The notes below the pieces were generated by a model. It searched no databases and had not been told where the DNA came from. It saw nothing but the letters and a program-made list of their open reading frames with translations. From Cellulomonas sp. C5510 (lineage in GTDB: Bacteria; Actinomycetota; Actinomycetes; Actinomycetales; Cellulomonadaceae), in contig NZ_CP081862.1 in the NCBI RefSeq assembly GCF_019797765.1, positions 3,782,001 through 3,846,000 of the forward strand: DNA of 64,000 nt, read 5' to 3'. Each line of letters begins with the position of its first letter. Positions within the stretch are counted from its first letter, which is position 1. Below, piece after piece: positions 24,861 to 33,694 of the stretch. Both the position numbers and the translations under genes were made by a program.

Positions 24861-26864
24861 TCAGGACCGGGCGCCCGCCGGCTCCACGGCGTCCGGGCCC
24901 CCGGGCAGCAGCCGGTCGAGCGCCGCGTCGAGCAGCGACCACCCGGCGTCGGTCAGCAGCCAGCGCGCCGCGCCGTCACCGGTCAGGAACGTCACGGTGC
25001 GGGCGGCCGGCGCGGGCGTGCCGTCCGTCAGCGGGGTCCCGGTCGCGACCTCGACGAGCACCGGCCGGGGCTCCGGCTCGGGCGCCCGGGCGACGACGCG
25101 GGCGCCGGCCACGGGCTCGCACCAGGTGAGCCGACCGGGCCCCCGGTGCACGACGACCTCGTCCTCGCCGGTGCGCACGCGGTCGCGGTCCAGCAGCACG
25201 CCCGACTCCCGCGCGACCCCGAGGGTCACGAGCCGGCCGGCCGCGAGCACGGGGACCGCGGACGCCGCCACGGCCCGGGCGGCGGGCAGCGGGGCCCCCG
25301 GGGTCAGCACCACGAGGTCGGAAGCGTCCCCGGGCGCCCAGGTCGAGCGCACCTCCACCGCGAACCCCCGGCGGCGCAGCCACGCCTCGGTCGCGCGGTC
25401 GCCGGCACCGGGCTCCGGGCCCGTGACGAGCACCGCCCGGCGGCCACCGGCGACCGGGGACGCGGTGACGGCCCCGCACGCCGCGAGCGCCCGGCGCACG
25501 AATCCCGCGACGTCCGCGCGCAGGACGTCCGGGAAGTCGGTCTCGACCCGGTCGAGCGCCTCCCGCGCCGCCGCGACCTCCTCGGCCGTCGCGTCGTCGC
25601 CCCTGCCCAGCAGGTCGCACGCCGCAGCTCCGGCGGCCCCCGCGTGCGCCGCGGCGTCGAGCCACGGGCGGAGCGCGACCAGCAGCGCGCGCCCGCGCGC
25701 GGGGGCGACGTCGTGCGGTGCCCCGGGGTCCGCCGCGCGGGCAGGCGCGTCCGCGCCGCCGGGGTGCTCCTCCAGCGGGCCCGGCGCGCACCCGCGCAGC
25801 TCCTGCATCCGCCCGCGGACGGCCGCGAGGGCGGCCGCGTCCCCCGCGAGCGCGCCGTCCAGGAGCGCGGTCAGCCCGGGGTCGCGCGGCGCCGAGGGCG
25901 GCCAGGACGAGCAGGCCCGCACCAGGGGCGCGACCTGCGCCGCGCGGTCCCCGGCGACGGCCCGGAGCGCCTCGGCGCCCGCCCGCCCCGGGTCGTACGC
26001 CGCGGGGTCCCGCGCCCACGCGCCGACGGTCGCGAGCGGCAGCCGGGACGGCAGCGCCTCGATCATCGCGTTGGCGACCACGCCGTCCAGGGGCAGGCCG
26101 GTGACGTCCGCGGGGCGTCCGGGCAGCGGTCCCAGGAACAGCCGGGTGCGGTCGAAGTCGTTGACCGGGTAGTTGTCCCAGAGCACCAGGCGGCGCCCGA
26201 ACGCCGCGGCCGCAGCGAGCACGTCGTCGCGGGTGACCTCCCCGACCACGATGTCCCGTCCCGTCCAGAGCACGCGCGCGTCGGCGGGCAGCGTCTCCGC
26301 GAGCCCGGCGCGGTAGGGCGAGGGCCCGCAGCCGGCGTAGTCCGTGGGGCAGACCGTCATCGGGTGGTCGATCCCGTGCGGCAGCAGGAACGCCTCGCGG
26401 AAGCGCGCGGCCGCCTCGCCGTGCGCCCGGCCCGCCCCGTCGGGCCCGTCGCCGTACCGGGTGACGTCGGCGGGGTCGGCGAGCCGGTCCGGGACGTCGT
26501 CGAACAGCAGCCAGACGTCCGGGACGCCGGCCGCGCGCACCTGCTCCGCCTTCGCCGCCAGCGCCGCGTGGTCGGCGTCGTCGGCGTACCGCATGGACAG
26601 ACCGGGGGCGACGGACCAGACGAACGCGACCCCTGCCTCCCGCGCCCGCTCCGCGAGCTCCCCGAGCCGGGCGAGGGCGTCCGGCGGGTACGGCTCGCGC
26701 CAGCGCTCGCGGTGCCACGGGTCGTCCTTCGGCGCGTACAGGTAGGTGTCGAGCCCGAGGGACGGTGCGGCGGCGAGCAGGTCGAGCCGCTCCCGGTGGC
26801 TCCACGGCGGGCCGTAGAACCCCTCGACGACACCGGCCTGCAGACGTCCTCCGCGACGTGACAT
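24861..26864 (-). CDS. GH84 beta-N-acetylhexosaminidase (O-GlcNAcase type)
   Basis: 667 residues from ATG 26864. The GH84 barrel starts at once: QAGVVEGFYGPPWSHRERL, YLYAPKDDPWHRERWREPYP, the catalytic Asp pair in DVWLLFDDVPD (about 120), TDYAGCGPSPYR, VLWTGRDIVVGEV and LWDNYPVNDFDRTRLFLGPL. These match substrate-assisted O-GlcNAcases and bacterial NagJ-like enzymes. There is no signal peptide or carbohydrate-binding module, so it is probably cytoplasmic. Starts at 26894, 26891 and 26873 are possible; 26864 is preferred because TTGACA (26901-26896) and a weak -10 at 26877-26872 place the transcript start near this ATG. Next to two mannosidases it suggests breakdown of GlcNAc/mannose glycans. 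Confidence 0.9.
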   Translation of the reverse strand: MSRRGGRLQAGVVEGFYGPPWSHRERLDLLAAAPSLGLDTYLYAPKDDPWHRERWREPYPPDALARLGELAERAREAGVAFVWSVAPGLSMRYADDADHAALAAKAEQVRAAGVPDVWLLFDDVPDRLADPADVTRYGDGPDGAGRAHGEAAARFREAFLLPHGIDHPMTVCPTDYAGCGPSPYRAGLAETLPADARVLWTGRDIVVGEVTRDDVLAAAAAFGRRLVLWDNYPVNDFDRTRLFLGPLPGRPADVTGLPLDGVVANAMIEALPSRLPLATVGAWARDPAAYDPGRAGAEALRAVAGDRAAQVAPLVRACSSWPPSAPRDPGLTALLDGALAGDAAALAAVRGRMQELRGCAPGPLEEHPGGADAPARAADPGAPHDVAPARGRALLVALRPWLDAAAHAGAAGAAACDLLGRGDDATAEEVAAAREALDRVETDFPDVLRADVAGFVRRALAACGAVTASPVAGGRRAVLVTGPEPGAGDRATEAWLRRRGFAVEVRSTWAPGDASDLVVLTPGAPLPAARAVAASAVPVLAAGRLVTLGVARESGVLLDRDRVRTGEDEVVVHRGPGRLTWCEPVAGARVVARAPEPEPRPVLVEVATGTPLTDGTPAPAARTVTFLTGDGAARWLLTDAGWSLLDAALDRLLPGGPDAVEPAGARS

Positions 26865-26871
26865 GGCGCCC

Positions 26872-26991
26872 ATGCAACCGGCCGCTCGCATCACGTGTCA
26901 ATCGACGCACACATGTGCGGTGCCGCACATTCCACGTGCGGGGACGTCGTGGGTTGACACCGCCCGGTCCCTCGATATGGGATCGATTGCA
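26872..26991. promoter_or_regulatory. Divergent GH84 / GH38 control region
   Basis: Minus promoter: TTGACA (26901-26896), 18 bases, TTGCAT (26877-26872). Plus promoter: TTGACA (26954-26959), 16 bases, TATGGG (26976-26981). A perfect 8-base-arm palindrome ATGTGCGG-TG-CCGCACAT (26913-26930) sits just upstream of the minus -35. The LacI-type site TGGGATCGATTGCA (26978-26991) overlaps the plus -10. Both genes could thus be controlled by two regulators. Confidence 0.7.
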
Positions 26992-27045
26992 GCGTACGAT
27001 CGTGCGCACAGGACCGGACCCGCGCGACGACGCACGAGGAGCGAC

Positions 27046-29865
27046 ATGAGCAGGCCCCGCCACACCACCGGCGCACCGTTGTCGAACGCACCCGCCGGTG
27101 CCCAGCCCCGGGACCTGCCGGCGGCACCCCGCCCGCACGCGACGCCGGACCGCACCATCCACATGATCGGCAACTCGCACATCGACCCCGTGTGGCTGTG
27201 GCCGTGGCAGGAGGGCTACCAGGAGGCGCGCGCCACGTTCTGGTCCGCGATCCACCGCATGGACGAGTACCCGGACTTCGTCTTCACGTGCGACCAGATG
27301 GTGCTGCTGTCGTGGGTCGAGGAGTCCGACCCCGAGCTGTTCGCCCGCATCACCGAGCGCGTCGCCGAGGGCCGGTGGGTCAACGTCGGCGGCTGGTGGG
27401 TGGAGCCCGACTGCAACATGCCGATGGGCGAGTCGTTCGCCCGGCAGGGCCTGTACGGCCAGCGGTACCTGGTGTCCCGGTTCGGCAAGCCCGCGACCGT
27501 CGGCATGAACGCCGACCCATTCGGCCACAGCGCCAGCCTGCCGACCGTCCTGCGCGGCCAGGGCATGGACTCGTACCTGTTCCTGCGGCCCGGCCCGCAC
27601 GAGAGCGAGCTCGACGACACGCTGTTCCGGTGGCGCGCGCCCGACGGCTCGGAGGTGCTCGGCTACCGCATCCCGTTCGAGTACTGCTCTCCGCCCGGCT
27701 CCGTCGACGGCCAGGTCGACAAGGCGCTCGGCACCCTCGACCGCTCCCTCGGCGACGTCATGGTGCTGTACGGGGTCGGCAACCACGGCGGCGGGCCGAC
27801 GATCGCGAACATCGAGTCGATCCACCGCTACGACCGCATGGGGTCCTTCGGCCGCCTGCGCATGTCGTCGCCGCGCGAGTACCTCGACGGGGTCCACGCG
27901 CGCGGCCCCGAGTTCCGGGAGGGCCTGACCGTGTGGACCGACGACCTGCAGCACCACGCCCCCGGCTGCTACTCGGCCCACTCCGGCATCAAGGCGTGGC
28001 AGCGTCGCGCGCAGTACGCCCTGCTCTCCGCGGAGCGCTGGGCGGCCGTCACCGCGGTGCACGACGGCACGCCCTACCCCCGCGAGGACCTGGAGCGCGC
28101 CTGGAAGCAGGTGCTGTTCAACCAGTTCCACGACGTGCTGCCGGGGTCCGCCATCGAGCACGCCTACGACGACGCGCGCGACCAGCTCGGCGAGGCCGTC
28201 GCGATCGCGAAGCGCCTCATCACGCGCGCCCACAACACGATCGCCCGGCAGGTCGACGTGCCGCTGGAGGAGGGCAGCCAGCCCGTCCTCGTGTTCAACC
28301 CGCACCCGTGGCCGGTGTCGACCGACGTCGAGCTGCACTACGGCTCGCACCCCGGCGCGGTGCACGTCGTCGACGACGAGGGCCGGGTCGTCGTCTCGCA
28401 GCCCACCCAGTCCCGCGCGACCACCAACCAGACCGGTCGCGGCGCGCTCGTGCTGCGGGCCGACGTGCCGCCGCTCGGCTACCGGCTGTACCGCGTCCGC
28501 ATGGCCGCCGAGCCCGCCGCCCCCGAGTGGAGCGAGGGCGCGCCCGGTGGCCTGACGGTGTCCGGCACGGTGCCCGGGACGGTGCTCGAGAACGACCTCG
28601 TCCGCGTCGAGCTGGACCCCGCGACCGGCTGGATCACCTCGTACCTCGACAAGCGCACGGGCCTGGACGTCATGCGGGGCGTCGACGGCGCCCCGCACAC
28701 CCAGGTCTGCGACGACCCGACCGACACCTGGGGTCACCGCGTCGTGTCGTACGCGTGGGCGGGCGACACGATGGCGACGGCACGGATCGTCGTGCGGGAG
28801 ACCGGCCCGCTGCGGGCGCGGGTCCGCGTCGAGCGGGAGTGGGGCGCCTCCACGATGATCGAGGAGCTGCTGCTCGACCACGACTCCGCCGTGCTGCGCG
28901 TCGACGTGACGCTGGACTGGCGGGAGCCCGCGCACCTGCTCAAGCTCCGGTTCCCGACGGCGCTGACCGACCCGCGCGCCACGTACCAGATCCCCTACGC
29001 GGAGCTGGAGCGGCCGGTGGACGGCGCCGAGGAGCCCGGCCAGGGCTGGGTGGACCTCACCGGCACGCTCGACGGGCGGCCCGCCGGCCTGACCGTCGTC
29101 ATGACGAACAAGCACGGCTACGACGTCTCCCCCGGTGACCAGCCGAGCATCGGCGTGACGGCCGTCCGCAGCCCCGTGTACGCGTGGCACGACCCGCGCC
29201 TGCTGGACGGCGACGACGTGTACGCCTACCAGGACATGGGCATCCAGCGGTTCTCCTACGAGCTCGTCGTCCACGGGGGCGACCGGCACGCCGCGGACCC
29301 GGGGCGCCGCGCCGCCCTGCTCGGTTCCCCCGTGCGGGCGATGCTCGAGTCGTTCCACCCCGGCACGCTGCCGCGGACCGGCTCGTTCGCGTCCGACCAG
29401 GCCGGCCCCGTGGCCATCACGGCGCTCAAGGGCACCGAGGACGCGACCGCCGGGCCCGGCGGGGCGGACCTCGTGGTCCGGGCCGTCGAGACCCGCGGTG
29501 CCGCCGCGGTCGCCCGGCTGGAGCTCCCGGTCGTGGGTCGCACCGTCGAGGCGGAGTTCGGGCCCTACCAGCTCCGGACGTTCGTCGTGCCGGCGGACCC
29601 GGAGGCGCCGGTGCGGGAGGTCGACCTGGTCGAGCGGCCGCTGACGGAGAGCGCTGACGGCGCTGACGGCGCGGAGGGCCCGGGCCGCCCCGCGGGCGTG
29701 CGCACCGCCGCCGTGGCCCCCGACGTCCCCGCGGCCGGCGGCGACGTGCCGGACGCGGACGCGCAGCGGGCCTCGGCGGGCCTGACCCCGACGCAGGGCA
29801 GCCACCCGGACGCCACGGGCCGGCCGGTGCCGGCCGAGGCGGCCTCCGAGGACGACCCGGCCTGA
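27046..29865 (+). CDS. GH38 alpha-mannosidase (2)
   Basis: 939 residues from ATG 27046, with GAGGAG 5 bases upstream. Catalytic domain near the N-terminus: IHMIGNSHIDPVWLWPWQEG (about 40), nucleophile Asp in GGWWVEPDCNMPMGE (about 120), MNADPFGHSASLPTVLRGQG, then QFHDVLPGSAIEHAYDDARD and a beta-rich C-terminal region with FGPYQLRTFVVP. The last 70 residues are Ala/Pro/Gly-rich and probably disordered. The protein is shorter at the N-terminus than GH38 (1) and is a separate subfamily. Divergently transcribed from GH84 and probably co-induced with it. Confidence 0.93.
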   Translation: MSRPRHTTGAPLSNAPAGAQPRDLPAAPRPHATPDRTIHMIGNSHIDPVWLWPWQEGYQEARATFWSAIHRMDEYPDFVFTCDQMVLLSWVEESDPELFARITERVAEGRWVNVGGWWVEPDCNMPMGESFARQGLYGQRYLVSRFGKPATVGMNADPFGHSASLPTVLRGQGMDSYLFLRPGPHESELDDTLFRWRAPDGSEVLGYRIPFEYCSPPGSVDGQVDKALGTLDRSLGDVMVLYGVGNHGGGPTIANIESIHRYDRMGSFGRLRMSSPREYLDGVHARGPEFREGLTVWTDDLQHHAPGCYSAHSGIKAWQRRAQYALLSAERWAAVTAVHDGTPYPREDLERAWKQVLFNQFHDVLPGSAIEHAYDDARDQLGEAVAIAKRLITRAHNTIARQVDVPLEEGSQPVLVFNPHPWPVSTDVELHYGSHPGAVHVVDDEGRVVVSQPTQSRATTNQTGRGALVLRADVPPLGYRLYRVRMAAEPAAPEWSEGAPGGLTVSGTVPGTVLENDLVRVELDPATGWITSYLDKRTGLDVMRGVDGAPHTQVCDDPTDTWGHRVVSYAWAGDTMATARIVVRETGPLRARVRVEREWGASTMIEELLLDHDSAVLRVDVTLDWREPAHLLKLRFPTALTDPRATYQIPYAELERPVDGAEEPGQGWVDLTGTLDGRPAGLTVVMTNKHGYDVSPGDQPSIGVTAVRSPVYAWHDPRLLDGDDVYAYQDMGIQRFSYELVVHGGDRHAADPGRRAALLGSPVRAMLESFHPGTLPRTGSFASDQAGPVAITALKGTEDATAGPGGADLVVRAVETRGAAAVARLELPVVGRTVEAEFGPYQLRTFVVPADPEAPVREVDLVERPLTESADGADGAEGPGRPAGVRTAAVAPDVPAAGGDVPDADAQRASAGLTPTQGSHPDATGRPVPAEAASEDDPA

Positions 29866-29871
29866 CGCGCT

Positions 29872-29910
29872 CCCGGTGCCGGCGCTGACCTGCTACGCGC
29901 CGGCACCGGG
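29872..29910. terminator. Bidirectional terminator
   Basis: A 14-base perfect stem (29872-29885 with 29897-29910) around an 11-base loop, between the convergent GH38 (2) and ABC exporter genes. The TAG stop of the ABC gene lies within the loop. Confidence 0.7.
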
Positions 29911-31683
29911 GCCGCCCGGGCGCCCGGTCCCCGCCGGGTGCTCGTGCGGCTCGCCGTGCCAGCTCGCCCACAGGGCGGCGTACTGCCCGCCGGCGGCGAC
30001 GAGCACGTCGTGCGGGCCCTGCTCGACGATGCGGCCCGCCTCGACGAGCACCACCCGGTCGGCGTCGTGGGCGGTGTGCAGCCGGTGGGCGACCGCGACG
30101 ACGGTCCGCCCCGCCAGCACCGCCGACAGGGAGTCCTCGAGGTCCCGCGCGGCGCCGGGGTCGAGCAGCGACGTCGCCTCGTCGAGCACGACGGTGCGGG
30201 GGTCCAGCAGCACGAGCCGCGCAAGCGCGAGCTGCTGCGCCTGCGCGGGCGTCAGCACCACGCCACCGGAGCCGACCGCCGTCGCGAGGCCGTCCGGCAT
30301 CGCGTCCACCCAGCCGAGCGCCCCGACGACGCCGAGCGCCCGCCGCAGGGCGGCCTCCGGGGCCCCGGGGGCGGCCAGCCGCAGGTTCTCCGCGAGGCTG
30401 CCGACGAAGACGTGGTGCTCCTGGGTGACGAGCGCGACGTGCCCGCGCAGCTCCTCCAGCGGCAGGTCGACCAGCGGGACGCCGCCCACGGTGACCGAGC
30501 CGCCGGTGGGTCCCGTGATGCCGGCCAGCAGCCGCCCGAGCGTCGACTTGCCGGAGCCGGACGGGCCGACGACGGCCAGCCGCTCGCCGTCGCGCAGCCG
30601 CAGCGACACGTCACGGAGCACGTCCACGCCCGGCCGGTACGCGTACCGCACCCGGTCGACCACCAGCTCCTCGGACGCGGGCTCGGCGCCGGACGGCGTG
30701 CGGTCCGGCGGCACGGTGCCCACGCCGACGATGCGGGACAGCGCCGTGGTGCCGACCTGGATCTCGTCCATCCAGCCGATCAGCTCGTCTACCGGGCCGG
30801 TGAGCTGCATCGCGTACAGCGCCACGGCCGTGACCGCGCCCGGCGTCGTGCGGTCCGCCGCCACCAGCCACGCGCCCCACCCGACGACGGTGACGACCGG
30901 CAGCAGGAACCCGAGCGTCGTGCACGGGAACCACCACGACCGCAGGCGCAGCGTGTACCGCTCGGCGTCCCGGCGCTCGGCCAGCGCGCGGTCGATGGTC
31001 CGGCGCTGCGCGCGCGCCAGGTCCAGGGCCTCGATGGTGCGGGCGCCCTCGACCGTCTCCGAGATCACGCCGGACAGGAGCGCGTAGGACGCCAGCCGGC
31101 GGCGGTACCCCGGGCCGGCCCGGCGCAGGTAGAGCCGGGTGCTGACGACGATCAGCGGGACGCCCACGACGAGCCCGCACGCGAGCAGGGCGTCGGTGAG
31201 CACGGCCGCGACGAGCGTCAGCGTGACCGTCATGCCGGCGACGAGGATGCGCGGCACCCCGAACCGCACGGTCCGGGCGACGCTCTCGATGTCGTTGGTG
31301 GTGCGGGACAGCAGGTCCCCGGTGCCGGCGCGCTCGACCGTGGACAGCGGCAGCCGCCCGACCGTGCGGAGGAACTCCTCGCGCAGCGCCGCGAAGACCG
31401 TCTCGCCCAGCACCATCGCGGCGCGCTGCGCGAACCGCGTCGCCACGGCCTGGACGACGAGCGCGGTGAGCAGCACCGCGGCGGTGCGGTCCACCGCCGC
31501 CGTGCCGATGGTGCCGCGGGTCGCGGCGTCGACGAGCCGCCCGAGCAGCCACGGCCCGGCGAGCCCGCACACCGCGGCGCCGCCGTGCAGCGCCAGCACG
31601 CCGGCGAGCTCCCGGGCGTGGGCCCGCACGAGGCGGGCCCCGGTGCGGCGGACGGTGGGGCCGTCAGCGATCGGCAGGAGCAT
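29893..31683 (-). CDS. ABC exporter half-transporter B (intact Walker A/B, degenerate signature)
   Basis: 596 residues from ATG 31683, with GGAGG 7 bases upstream and inside the end of the partner gene. N-terminal six-helix transmembrane domain (GVLALHGGAAVCGLAGPWLL and following), then the ATPase: Walker A GPSGSGKST, Q-loop VTQEHHVF, Walker B VVLDEATSLLD and H-loop VAHRL are intact. The signature, normally LSGGQ, reads LTPAQ. The partner encoded just upstream has the reverse set of defects, so together they form one canonical and one dead ATP site, as in asymmetric heterodimeric exporters. Substrate unknown; coupled to a GH38-like gene. Confidence 0.88.
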   Translation of the reverse strand: MLLPIADGPTVRRTGARLVRAHARELAGVLALHGGAAVCGLAGPWLLGRLVDAATRGTIGTAAVDRTAAVLLTALVVQAVATRFAQRAAMVLGETVFAALREEFLRTVGRLPLSTVERAGTGDLLSRTTNDIESVARTVRFGVPRILVAGMTVTLTLVAAVLTDALLACGLVVGVPLIVVSTRLYLRRAGPGYRRRLASYALLSGVISETVEGARTIEALDLARAQRRTIDRALAERRDAERYTLRLRSWWFPCTTLGFLLPVVTVVGWGAWLVAADRTTPGAVTAVALYAMQLTGPVDELIGWMDEIQVGTTALSRIVGVGTVPPDRTPSGAEPASEELVVDRVRYAYRPGVDVLRDVSLRLRDGERLAVVGPSGSGKSTLGRLLAGITGPTGGSVTVGGVPLVDLPLEELRGHVALVTQEHHVFVGSLAENLRLAAPGAPEAALRRALGVVGALGWVDAMPDGLATAVGSGGVVLTPAQAQQLALARLVLLDPRTVVLDEATSLLDPGAARDLEDSLSAVLAGRTVVAVAHRLHTAHDADRVVLVEAGRIVEQGPHDVLVAAGGQYAALWASWHGEPHEHPAGTGRPGGPGAGA

Positions 31684-33694
31684 CGGTGCCCTCCGGGGCG
31701 TCGGGGTGCGGGTCATCGGCAGGGGTGCCGGGCGGGGCGGCCGGCGGCTCCGGCGGCAGGGCCTCGTGCCGCCCCGGCGGCGGCAGCACCACGTGCCCGT
31801 CCCGGCGCCGTGCAGGGGGCGGCACGCGCTGCGCCGGCGGCGCGGGGGCCGGCAGCGTGCCGGCGTGCACGCCCTCGTCCCACAGGGCGTCCACCCCGCC
31901 GGCCTCGGCCCCTCCCGGGTCGACCCCCGGCTCCGGCTCGGCGGGCGAGCTCGTCCGCGCCACGACCGAGCGGTACAGGTCGCCGACCTCGTCGGCGCGC
32001 CGCAGCAGCTCCCCGTGGGTGCCGCTGCCGACCACCCGGCCGTGGTCCATCACCTGCACGACGTCGACGCGGTCGAGCAGCAGCGGGCTCTCGGTGACGA
32101 CCACCGTGGTCCGTCCCTCGCGCGCCCGCCGCACGCCGCCCGCGATGAGGGACTCGGTGTGCGCGTCCACCGCGGACGTCGGCTCGACCAGCACCAGCAC
32201 CTCCGCGTCGGTGAGCAGCGCCCGGGCCAGGCTGAGCCGCTGCCGCTGCCCGCCGGAGAAGGTCCGGCCGCGCTCGGCGACGGGCGCCCCCAGCCCGCCG
32301 GGCAGCGCGTCGACCGTCTCCCGGGCTGCCGCCGCGTCCAGCGCCGCGTCGATCCGCCCGTGCCGGGGGTGCGCGCGGGCGCGGTCCGGCTCCCGCACGG
32401 CCAGGACGTCGAGGCCGTCGCCGAGCGGTCCCGCGAACAGGTGCGGCGTGGTGTCGCTGACGACGATGCGGCGGCGGACCTCGCGCACCCGCACCGCCCG
32501 GTGGTCGACCCCGCCCCAGAGCACGGGTGCGTCGCGCAGCGCCGCGTCGTCGAACCGGCCCAGGCGGGTCGCGACCGCGGCGGCCGCGTCCGGGTCGGTG
32601 TCGACGACCGCCGTGAACCGGCCGGGGGCCACGACCAGGCCGGACGCGGTGTCCTCGAGCCCGGCACCGCGCGGCGGTGGCTCCACCGGGTCGCCGGGGT
32701 CCTGCACCGCCGGCCGGATGCGCAGGACCGCCAGCACCCGGCGCGCCGCCACCACGCCGCGCGTGAACACCTGGGCGGCCTCGGCCCCGGTGCGCAGCGG
32801 GACCACGAGGAACGTCGCGTAGCCGTAGAGCGTCACGAGCTCCCCCGCCGTGAGGGACCCGGCCGCCACCAGCCGCGCGCCCGCCCACACGAGCGCGGCG
32901 ACGAGCACACCGGGCAGCAGCACCTGCATGCCGTCGAGCCACGACTGCGTGCGGGCGACCTCGACGGCGGCGACCCGGGCACGCTGCGACTGCCGGGCGT
33001 ACCGGTCGACGAACGCGTCCTCGCCGCCGATGCCGCGCAGCACCCGCAGCCCGGCCACCGTGTCCGCGCCGAGCGTCGTCAGCAGGCCGGTCTCGTGCCG
33101 GTACGCCTGCTGCCGCCTCTGGAGCGGGCCGATCAGCAGCGAGAGCGCGGCGGCCAGCACGGGCACGCCCACCAGCACGAGCACGCCGAGCGCGGACGAC
33201 CGCGCGGCGACGACAGCAGCGACGCACAGGTACGCCACGAGCCCTCCGGCGAGCCGCGCGACCACGTCGAACATCTCCCCGAGCCGCAGCGTGTCGCCCG
33301 ACACCGTCGCGACGATCTCGCCCTGCGCCGTGGTGGCGGTGATCGCGTGCCCGGTGCCGGCCGAGTGGTGCCCGACGAGGCGCGCGACCCCCAGCGACGA
33401 GCGCAGCCAGTTCGTCACGGCCATCCGGTGCCGGAGCGTGGTCGTCGCCGCCTGCGCCACGGCCACGGCCAGCAGGGCGCCGCACCACCCGAGCACGTCG
33501 CGGGGCTCGCCCGTCACGCCCTCGTCGACAGCCCGGCCCAGCAGGTACGGCCACGCGACCTGGCAGAGCATCCACAGCACGCCGAACAGCACGCCGCCGA
33601 CCAGGGTCCCTGGCTGGCGTGCTGCCTGCCAGAGCAGGAACCGGGGCACGGACGACAGCGGCGGGACCTCGCGGTCCCGCCGTCTGCCGCTCAC
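31664..33694 (-). CDS. ABC exporter half-transporter A (degenerate Walker A/B, intact signature)
   Basis: 676 residues from GTG 33694 in a GTGA overlap with the GH38-type gene. Transmembrane domain with six predicted helices, then an ATPase in which the Walker A position reads VVDTDPDAAAA with no GKS/T. The signature FSGGQRQRLSLARALL is perfect. Walker B reads VLVLVEPTSAVD, with Val for the metal-binding Asp, and the H-loop reads VTESPLLLDR, without His. About 95 C-terminal residues are Pro/Ala/Gly-rich. The gene overlaps half-transporter B by 20 bases, supporting an obligate heterodimer. Confidence 0.88.
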   Translation of the reverse strand: MSGRRRDREVPPLSSVPRFLLWQAARQPGTLVGGVLFGVLWMLCQVAWPYLLGRAVDEGVTGEPRDVLGWCGALLAVAVAQAATTTLRHRMAVTNWLRSSLGVARLVGHHSAGTGHAITATTAQGEIVATVSGDTLRLGEMFDVVARLAGGLVAYLCVAAVVAARSSALGVLVLVGVPVLAAALSLLIGPLQRRQQAYRHETGLLTTLGADTVAGLRVLRGIGGEDAFVDRYARQSQRARVAAVEVARTQSWLDGMQVLLPGVLVAALVWAGARLVAAGSLTAGELVTLYGYATFLVVPLRTGAEAAQVFTRGVVAARRVLAVLRIRPAVQDPGDPVEPPPRGAGLEDTASGLVVAPGRFTAVVDTDPDAAAAVATRLGRFDDAALRDAPVLWGGVDHRAVRVREVRRRIVVSDTTPHLFAGPLGDGLDVLAVREPDRARAHPRHGRIDAALDAAAARETVDALPGGLGAPVAERGRTFSGGQRQRLSLARALLTDAEVLVLVEPTSAVDAHTESLIAGGVRRAREGRTTVVVTESPLLLDRVDVVQVMDHGRVVGSGTHGELLRRADEVGDLYRSVVARTSSPAEPEPGVDPGGAEAGGVDALWDEGVHAGTLPAPAPPAQRVPPPARRRDGHVVLPPPGRHEALPPEPPAAPPGTPADDPHPDAPEGTDAPADR

